Of a stretch of DNA of 64,000 bases, positions 56,526-64,000 are shown piece by piece. Below the pieces are notes generated by a model. The model saw only the letters and a list, made by a program, of their open reading frames with translations. It was not told the origin of the DNA and did no database searches. The DNA comes from Panopea generosa (lineage: Eukaryota > Mollusca > Bivalvia > Adapedonta > Hiatellidae), in contig CM055894.1 of NCBI GenBank assembly GCA_029582155.1, forward strand, positions 30,422,707-30,486,706, in the 5' to 3' direction. Numbering within the stretch: the stretch's first letter is position 1; every line of letters starts with the position of its first letter. The translations under genes were made by a program, and so were the position numbers.

Positions 56526-56966
56526 CCAAAAAACGTTGCGCAAATAGCCCATATATTGGCGTCACCATTAATGTACACAGGACATAGGCGGGTATTATAA
56601 TATTTACATCCAATATTTTGTATTATTCCTACTTTAAATGACTCAATGGAGAGGAGTGACACATGTCTTATTCACCTGACCACGGACAATTACATTCTGA
56701 TACACTTGACAGGAAAACACTGTAATATAAGGATAGTCCTTGTGGTGCTGACAACCAATATTAGCAATTGCGATAAGTAGCTCAAACTTGGGTATGAAGT
56801 GTTAACTCTAATACAATGCGACTTTTAAAATACAATCAATTAAATTACTAATGTGATTTTAAAACAAAGTTAAGCAGGATGACCTCTGTTAAGGGGTATA
56901 TGAATGAGTTTTTCAAAGCTCTTTTAGTTTAACAGTCCGTAGATGAGAACTTGTCAGTTTGATATA

Positions 56967-57143
56967 CAGTAAAACCTATGTAAGTGGTCACCACAATTAG
57001 CAGCCACTTGTCTTAAGCAGCCATATCTGCTTTTTCCCATTTCTATGCTGTCAGAACAAAGTAACCTGTATTAAGCAATCAGCTGTCTTAAAAGGCTATG
57101 TTTAATCTTTCCCTTGACTGGCTGCTTAAGACAGGTTTGTCTG
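56967..57143. mobile_element. 177-bp Tc1/mariner-like MITE
   Basis: The ends CAGTAAAACCTATGTAAG and CTTAAGACAGGTTTGTCTG are inverted copies with some mismatches, bordered by TA on both sides (56965-56966, 57144-57145). The interior repeats the theme (TCTTAAGCAGCC, CTGTATTAAGCA, CTGTCTTAAA). Elements with AAACCTGTCTTAAG ends and TA duplications are common in invertebrates. Confidence 0.7.
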
Positions 57144-57149
57144 TATTTA

Positions 57150-59620
57150 AATTTTAAGTTTTCATATCAAGTTTAATGGGTTATAAAAGCTGAAAGACAT
57201 TTTGTTATGATTGGCAGTAACTTGTTACCTTGATAGTGTTAAATACCATGAAATTGAAAACTATCTTAACAGTGCTTTAAACAACTGGGTCAGAAATTGA
57301 AAAAAGTGTTAAAGGCCCATCGCCGGTAGCTCCTACACACAGTATTATAGGCGGGGCTTATCACTAGCAGCCGACAAGTTTACTACAGTTATTTGATAAT
57401 ACTCATGTCCAACATAAGCTGTAACTACCAGCATAGCCATAGATGATACTGCCTATTGCAAGTTAATACACACTGAATTTCTTGTAAATATAATTGATTG
57501 AAATTATGGAAGTTAATCTAAGCAACAATGTTTATTGTACATTCAGGTTCCTCAGTATTATGGATTAAAATAAAGGTTTCCCCAGATTAAGTACAGCAAA
57601 CACAGCACTCAAATATATTGCAATGGACATCTTATCTGCATGCATAATAAACAAAATTGCTAATTAGATACATCCAATTTACAGTTTCATGCTGGGCTAC
57701 ATATAACACATCTCTGGTCATGATCAAAGAGATAAAGTGAAATTATTTGGGTCAAGTTCCATGGATTAGTACATTATTTACTGAGAGAGAATAAAACTAT
57801 TTATGAAAAATGGTTTATCATATTTATTATGGACTTATATCAAACAGGCATACATGTTGTAATGAATTGTAAATAAATTGCTTGGACACAAGTAAAGGAC
57901 AAACAATTATTTGTGAGACAAAACATAAAAAGATTGAAAATACAGAAACCCCTTTAACATAATAGAATGACCCATTCCATTTAGGTTCACAATTTCCCTG
58001 GCAAAACTTACAAATGGAAGAAAATGTGGAAATACTTTGAAGGTTTCGAGGGAACAATTTTGTATATTATTTCATTTATTTGATTATAATGAGTGTGATT
58101 TCAAGATCATTTAGTTTCACCAGACTGGTCAATTAATGTTGATGAAAATAACTATAGTTAGACACAGAACTTAAAGGAATATTTATTGTCAGATGGCATT
58201 CAGGACAAAAACTGAGGCACAGATGGGGAAAGTGGGGAAGTGATTATGATGCTGATGATGATGATGATGAAAATAAATACATTCCTGTAGAACAATTATG
58301 GATATTGTTTCATGTCCGTTAATAACATTTCAACATCAGTTTTGGCTAGGTGAATTTTCATTTCCTAATCAAAGAAACAGTCATTTACCAAAACGTAGAT
58401 ACAGACAATATTGGAATATGTTTTCAAATGTAGGAGTTTGGTTCCTACTTCATTATGTAAGAAAAAAAAGCAAAGAATATTAAACCAACCAAGATCTAAA
58501 TTATGCCAATTTGTGTTCTGAACCTAGTACATGGTTCATACACAAACACCCAAGGCCACCTATATAGCACTAAGTGTTTTTAATTGAAGGCTGTGACATA
58601 AGAACTGTATAAACAATAAAATGACATTTCATTTGCTAAAACACAAAACTAAAAGTTATTTCCAAAAGGAAGCTATTGTGAATTATGGGATTTAAAACAA
58701 TGATCAGCCAAGGTAAGTGTGAATTGTAACTTATTTACATCCAAATAAAAAAGCAAGTATGCATGTATCTGAGATAAGCCATAAACTACAATGTATAATC
58801 ATTTGTTTATACATGTATATGAAAAAGGCAGAACTATTATGAAGGTTGATCTTCCTAAACATGTAATTCACAAACTGAAAGTCAAACACATTATTCTACT
58901 CTGAGATATCAAACACTGCATGGCTCCTCACAAGGTTCAAAATTCAAATATTTAGCAAATTTTCCTTGATATTTCAATTTTGTAAGGACTACTACTACTT
59001 TGTTTCTGGGAGCTTTTGTGAATAAAGGGCATTTTTATAAAGACAAAATATGTCCCTACAAATGCACTTCTTTTTGAAAATAATGACATATTTGTTACTA
59101 TGTTTTACAGAAAAACATCTCCCAATTCAACATTGTTGCAAAAAAGAGCCACCATTTGAAATTAGGCTCCTCCCATTTCTTTTTATAGAAAAGTTTGGGG
59201 TTTAACTGCCTAAATAAATCAGATATGCTTATGTTGTAGTCTAAGATCAGTGTTTTTATAGGAACAAAGTTTCTTATGTGTCTGTATGTTCTGTTTTTGT
59301 GTTAGCTATAATGTTGTATAAAAATGTAACGGAATTATGACAATATTTTAAAGCAGTCATTCAACAGTTTTCTATATGTCAAAACAAGTATACAATTGGT
59401 GAACTTGATTTAAATATGGATTCAGTTTTGAGTGAGAGTAGTAAGAAGGTAGAAATCTAGAAAAATCATCATGAAGTTGAAGTTTTGACCTGTATTATAA
59501 CCATTTGTTATAAATGTTTATGTTTAACCAGTTACCACTTCATGTATTATGGAATAATCATTACTTTATAAGATTATTATATACTTCACATATATGTTGT
59601 TTAATAATTTATTTATACCG
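57150..59620. other. AT-rich sequence with no supported gene
   Basis: Isolated splice-like signals exist (for example a strong donor CCAAG|GTAAGTG at about 58711, and an acceptor before 58186 leading into a GAT-repeat frame). They do not combine into a consistent exon chain. A (GAT)n microsatellite lies at about 58250-58270. Confidence 0.45.
58250..58270 (+). repeat. (GAT)n microsatellite
   Basis: About six GAT units following TTATGATGCT. Confidence 0.9.
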
Positions 59621-59626
59621 GTGTAA

Positions 59627-60210
59627 TAATCAATTCTTTCCCATTTAAAAGATTCCCCGGGGATTCATTCTAGCTGATTCAGCCCGTGTGGTTCCGGCTA
59701 AGAATAGAATCACTGCCAATCTCTGCAGAGGGGTAGGAATCCTCCAAATGGTTGTCATGTTCATTTTATCATTTTTTGTCATATTCTTTATTGTGGTTAA
59801 ATTATCAACCCCTGTGTGGTTCGAAGGAACAATATGAGTGATGGCAAGAATAGGATCACTGTGGCTTATGCATGTCGTAGGAAGCGACAATTTGAGTAAT
59901 ACGATAGAATTTGCTGAAACTCTGCAGTTCTGCAGGCATCAAGGTTCTAGGTTCATTCTGCTTATTCATTTTTTTTTTTTTTGTTTTTTAAATCTGTATG
60001 TTAATTTGTTGTTTTTTGTACATGTAGAATGAACCTGGAATCTTCCTTCCTGTTGGCGTCGAATAACCTATAATGTGTTGGTACACCGTCAAACCCTATT
60101 CATTCATTTCTTCTAGCTGATTCTTTCCCCACCAGCTAGTTAATGATTTCCCCCAGGAAAGAATTGGCTTGCTGATTTCTTCCTCCCCCCATACTTTTTT
60201 AAGTTATAAG
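59627..60210. repeat. Remnant of the 45.7-48.3 kb minisatellite split by a retroposon
   Basis: AATAATCAATTCTTTCCCAT and CTAGCTGATTC on the left, and CTAGCTGATTCTTTCCCCAC with GGAAAGAATTGGCTTGCTGA on the right, are the phrases of the long minisatellite in reverse orientation. The retroposon at 59681-60110 separates them. Confidence 0.75.
59681..60110 (+). mobile_element. SINE-like retroposon, second intact copy, 13-bp target duplication
   Basis: It is nearly identical in layout to the copy at 23362: it starts AGCCCGTGTGGTTCCGGCTA and ends TGTTGGTACACCGTCAAACC with a short ATTC tail. TTCTAGCTGATTC flanks both sides (59668-59680 and 60111-60123), and the target lies within minisatellite sequence. 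Confidence 0.85.
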
Positions 60211-60701
60211 TGGTAGACTTGTCCCAATATTTTATTGGAGTTGGTAATTTAAAACTTAAATGGTTAAAATGTTTGATTAATTAATTTTTCAACATATATA
60301 TTTGTTATCTGTTTGCCAAAGAAATATATTGAAATATCTGCTTTGTTTTTATCTCTGACATTTTGTTTGGTTGAACTTTCAAATTTAATGATGGAAACAT
60401 TAGACTAACTCATTTTTCTATATTTAATCTGATTATAATGGTATTAAATTAGAAATAATTGACTAGCTTTCCCCCTATGTTTTCCTTTGTTTTCAGATAT
60501 TGTAATGGGAACATTAGACTAACTCATATGTTCTATATTTTGCCATGTTTATAATACAAAATTAGAAAGCCAATGTGTCCCCATTTCTGAGGGAGAGTGC
60601 ACTGCGACAAATATTCTTTCAAGCTTTGGGAAGGCATGTGTTTGAAACTCGTAGGAATATTTATTGTGCTGGAACTGTGGATTGTTTCAGGCACAATAGT
60701 T

Positions 60702-61475
60702 ATACCCCCGACAAACGATGTCATAGTCACCCTGTGGTCGGTCTGTCGGTCGGTCTGTCCGTTGCAATTTTCCTTGTCCGGAGCATCACTTGAAAAGTAC
60801 TGGATGGAATTTCATCAAACGTCATACAATGGTAGAATATAATGAGAGGAAATGCAGTGTACAAGAAACATAACTCTATTCTTGCTAATTACAGAGTTAT
60901 TGCCATTTGATATTTTTTCTTGTCCGGAGCATAACTTGAAAAGTACCTGATGGAATTTCATCAAGCTTCATACAATGGTAGAATATAATGAGAGAAAGTG
61001 CAGTGTACAAGAAACATAACTCTATTCTTGCTAATAACAGAGTTATTGCCCTTTGATATATTTCCCTTGTCCGGAGCATTACTTTTAAAGTACTGGATGG
61101 AATTTCATCAAACTTCATACAATGGTAGAATATAATGACAGGAAGTGCAGTGTACAGGAAACATAACTCTATTCTTGCTAATTACAGAGTTATTGCCCTC
61201 TATTGCCATAAAATTGTTGTCCCTCGACATAACTCAAAAAAGTATAACATTTATTGATTGCCATGAAAGCTTGTACACTGCACAATAATTAAAAAGACCG
61301 TTTTTAATTTTAACAAATCATAAAAAAATTAACAATACAAAAAACTCAATCCATAATATTCTCTTTTATTAAGTTTTTTTTTGTCTGGAGCATAACTTTA
61401 AAACTATTGGATATAATTTAATAAAACTTCATACAATGGTAAACCATTTTCTGTTATGGCAGCACTCGGGGGTAT
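60702..61475 (+). mobile_element. Small element with ATACCCCCG/CGGGGGTAT ends and tandem core
   Basis: ATACCCCCGACAAACGATG at the left and CACTCGGGGGTAT at the right give a 9-bp inverted terminus. The core has three near-identical units of about 146 bp (TACAATGGTAGAATATAATG, GTGCAGTGTACAAGAAACAT, CTTGTCCGGAGCATAACTT) plus decayed ones. It resembles the array at 7437-8060 in phrases such as GAAGTGCAGTGTACAAGAA. Confidence 0.7.
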
Positions 61476-61714
61476 TCATCACCTTCAGTGATAGCTCTAG
61501 TTTAGTCTGATGCTTTAGTTTGAAACAGTTCTCAAACATAACATCTTCAAAACAAATCAAAATTCTAACTACTTGCCCATCTCGTCTTTCTGGAATTTTG
61601 AGTGTACATGTATTATATAATCTACTTATTTTGGGTGAATCAAGGTCAGTCAGGTGAGCGATATAGGGCTCACTTGTTATTTTTGTTAATATGACTTTAT
61701 GATTTTATGATAAA

Positions 61715-62010
61715 ATGTGATGGGGGCGTGGCAGAAGGTGATTGTATGACAGGAGATAAGAATCTTACATGGGGTGAGAGTGTGACAGAAGGTGATGGTA
61801 TGACAGGGAATAAGAACAAGACATGGGATAAGGGCGTCGACCTTGGATGGCAGTTTGACAGAAAGTGGTGGTACAACAGGGCATAAAACATAACATGGGT
61901 TGGTTGTATGACAGGAGATGGGGCTGTGGCAGAAGGGGATGATATGATGATAAGTACATGACATGGGATGGACATTATGTGGGCTTGACAGAAGGTGATG
62001 GTATATGTTG
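61715..62010. repeat. GATGG/TGACAG-rich minisatellite
   Basis: Irregular units of about 55-65 bp built from GTGGCAGAAGGTGATGGTAT, GACAGGAGATAAGAA and ACATGGGATAAGGGCG. The unit keeps several minus-strand frames open at once, which explains the overlapping Ser/His/Pro-rich open frames there. Confidence 0.85.
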
Positions 62011-62014
62011 ATTA

Positions 62015-62280
62015 AGCCTCAATCGAAATCAGCAGAGAGGTAGGAATCTTACAGATGTGGTTTCATTCACAACTCCTATGTGATTCTAGAGTGCCTAAAT
62101 AGTGATGGCAAGAATAGGATGTTTATTGCTCATACATGTCATAACGTTTAAGGTTCTAGGTTCATTTGCTTGTGTGTTTTTAACTGGTATGTTCATTTTT
62201 TTTTGTACATGGAGAGTGAGCCTGGAATCATCATTCTTGTTGGTGTCAAATAACTTTGATATGTTAATATGCTGTATGTA
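62015..62280 (+). mobile_element. Diverged fragment of the 23.36-kb retroposon
   Basis: AATCGAAATCAGCAGAGAGG, GTGGTTTCATTCACAACTCC, GTGATGGCAAGAATAGGATG and GAGCCTGGAATCATCATTC follow the order of the intact copies, with internal deletions. Confidence 0.6.
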
Positions 62281-62459
62281 GAAAATGACAAACCATTGTC
62301 TAAAGGAAATATTTGTTTAATGTTATTCTATCAGAAATCAAGGAAAGCATATGTTAAGCATATGTGAATACAAATTTAATTATTGTAGCATTAAATGCAC
62401 TTTTTTCTGCTTAGTATATATTATATTCATCATTATGGCAACTTACAAAATGTAATTAT

Positions 62460-64000
62460 GGGGTAAATTTGTAGACGCATTGTGTCCTTCGTCTGTCATT
62501 AACTTTCAAATGACTTCTTCTATAAAGCCTCTTTATAGATTTTCACCAACTTTGGTGTGGAGCATTGTTACATGAAACTCTCTCAAGTTTCTTCATATCA
62601 TGACCATAGAGTCATATTTGGCCCTGTCTAAGGGGCTTATCAGTTGTTTTCCTTAAAAATTAAAAAAATCTTCTTTAATTTATATTAGGGACATGAAGGG
62701 GCAATAAATATACATGAGCCCTATGAGATAGGGTTTCAAGCTTGTTCAATTTGTTTTATTTGAGTTATCTTTCATTCAGTTAAAGATCTGGAACATTGTT
62801 TATTTATTGCAGTTGAGATTAGTCCTTATCCTTTACTCCATAGATTCGCATTTTCCCGCATTAATCACAGAAGGCCTTTGAAAACAGTACAGGAAGAGTT
62901 CAGATTGCTCGTGACGAGCAATCTAAACACTTCCTGCACTGTTTTCCACTCTTGTCAGCTAATATAAACATAATTCACCCAATAATTCAAAAGCCTTCTA
63001 TATAAGAAGTGTCCAAAGGCATCTATATAAGAGGTATCCAAATGCGTCTATATGAAGTAAAGGGTTAAAAGGGGATTTGATATTCATTAGGGTCCATAAA
63101 CAGGGAATTTTCTTAATCTTCTTCTCATGAATTGATAAGCCGGACTTATTCATATTTGGCTTAAACTGTACTTACTAATAGGGAATTAAAATATATTTAA
63201 ATGGGGACTTTAATTATTTGACTTTGATTCTTATGTATAGAATTCTATTTAAAACAGAAAAAAGTTTGTTCAAGAGGGCATCGTTACTAAAAGTAGTCAA
63301 AAAATTATAAAAATCTTCTCATGAACCAGCTAACAGAGTTTAAAAATATTTATGTAGTAATGATAACCAACTATAGTTATGTTAGATTTTTACAAAATTA
63401 ATGGTGTCCATGGGGTTTAAAAATTACCCTACTCAGTTAGGGGACACATGTCATTGTAATAAACATTAATATATCTTTTATTAAAAATTAAAAAGGGACT
63501 GAATTTGCGTATATTTTCACAGAAGCATTGTTTGATCAGGAAAGTTCAGATTTGTAAAAATGAATGGGTTGTACTGTTTTAAGGGGTCAGGAGGGACCAT
63601 TATAGGTAAAAATAAGAAATTACAAAAAAAAAATTTTTTAAGAACTTGTCTGTCAAATTAGTTCATATTTGGCATAAACTATCCATATGTGTAGAGGCTT
63701 GAAGATAAGAATTAAGGGCTGGTATTTATAGGGGTCATGTTATCATCCATTTGTGTAGAATTATTATTCAATTTGAGTTCTGAAGCATAATCTAGTAAGG
63801 GAAAATAAGATTTGGTTCAACAAAGAGAATTGATTTTCCTTAAGAGGCCAGGGTGGGTCACAAGTAGACAATTTTCAAAACTTTTCTTTTTAACCGGTCA
63901 GTCAAATTTGTTCATATTTGATGACGATTATCCCAATGAGTAGGGGTTTAAAGTTTACACAATTCAAGGGGTTTGCATTTATAGGGGCCCTGTAAGGGGA
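62460..64000. repeat. Decayed repeats of the 16.6-20 kb type, running off the window
   Basis: TTTTCACCAACTTTGGTGTG, TCTTCTCATGAACCAGCTAA, AATGATAACCAACTATAGTT and GGGGCCCTGTAAGGGG are the monomers of the earlier blocks. A second piggyBac-like MITE is inserted at 62829-63064. Confidence 0.65.
62829..63064. mobile_element. piggyBac-like MITE with long internal hairpin, copy 2
   Basis: It matches the copy at 48737 along its length: CCTTTACTCCATAGAT at the left, AACAGTACAGGAAGAGTTCA with its inverted partner, and ATATGAAGTAAAGGG at the right followed by TTAA. The left TTAA and first C are mutated. It has a short internal duplication (GTCCAAAGGCATCTATATAA / ATCCAAATGCGTCTATATGA) that copy 1 lacks. 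Confidence 0.8.

Noticed and set aside
58186..58318. Possible exon WGSDYDADDDDDENKY... after GAATATTTATTGTCAG
   Set aside because: The open frame is largely the product of a (GAT)n microsatellite, the acceptor is weak and no partner exon is seen.
61686..61975. Overlapping 64-92-codon minus-strand open frames
   Set aside because: They arise from a minisatellite unit without stops in several frames at once.

Overview
This window reads as nuclear DNA of an invertebrate animal, most probably a bivalve mollusc. It is AT-rich, has no dense ORFs, and has short exons separated by kilobases of repeats. The repeats point to bivalves: elements with tandem cores of about 150-180 bp (like the 'pearl'/non-autonomous Helitron group), a tRNA-derived SINE with a conserved central domain and a TCAA-type tail, and dispersed elements ending in a GGGCCTCTTGTT-like motif. 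The organism call is inference from these families; no species is identified.

Only one protein-coding gene is well supported. It lies on the + strand and enters from upstream. Six small exons (8736-8776, 15943-16131, 22277-22333, 25780-25821, about 44148-44269, 51412-51600) join in one frame and end in a stop codon at 51598-51600, with a poly(A) signal at 51772. Together they encode about 212 residues with no globular domain. The segment has nine tyrosines in signalling contexts (YINN, DYE, an NPTY, TYASV, two YEN motifs), a lysine-rich middle, and a last exon with an ITIM (LVYADL) followed 26 residues later by an ITSM-like motif (TEYVQV). This is the layout of the cytoplasmic tail of a single-pass inhibitory or adaptor-recruiting receptor. 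The extracellular and membrane exons were not found here. A possible alternative terminal exon (51012-51055, ending RYDNIGY-stop) has a decayed duplicate at about 44466-44560.

The rest is mostly mobile and tandem-repetitive DNA. 1-2760 is a GC-richer, degenerate, gag-like retroelement relic read on the minus strand, with hairpins and a promoter-like inverted repeat at 3011-3110. 5.9-13.6 kb holds several tandem arrays and a hAT-like element. 13.6-21.6 kb holds two tandem-core elements in opposite orientation around a large nested repeat block. 22.8-31.9 kb holds TIR elements, SINEs and nested repeats. 31.9-37.7 kb is a three-level nest: a tandem-core element, inside it a TIR element, inside that a 3.9-kb element with perfect 27-bp TIRs. 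39.2-41.3 kb is a second, shorter element with related TIRs. 45.7-48.3 kb is a minisatellite of AGCTAGCCAATT-containing units. 48.3-50.9 kb holds older repeats, a piggyBac-like MITE and a long tandem array.

Downstream of the gene, 51.8-53.9 kb is featureless. 54.0-55.6 kb holds a 29-bp minisatellite, a nearly identical 281-bp tandem duplication and a possible minus-strand promoter. 56.4-64 kb is again SINEs, MITEs and tandem arrays. No rRNA gene, genuine tRNA gene or CRISPR array is seen.
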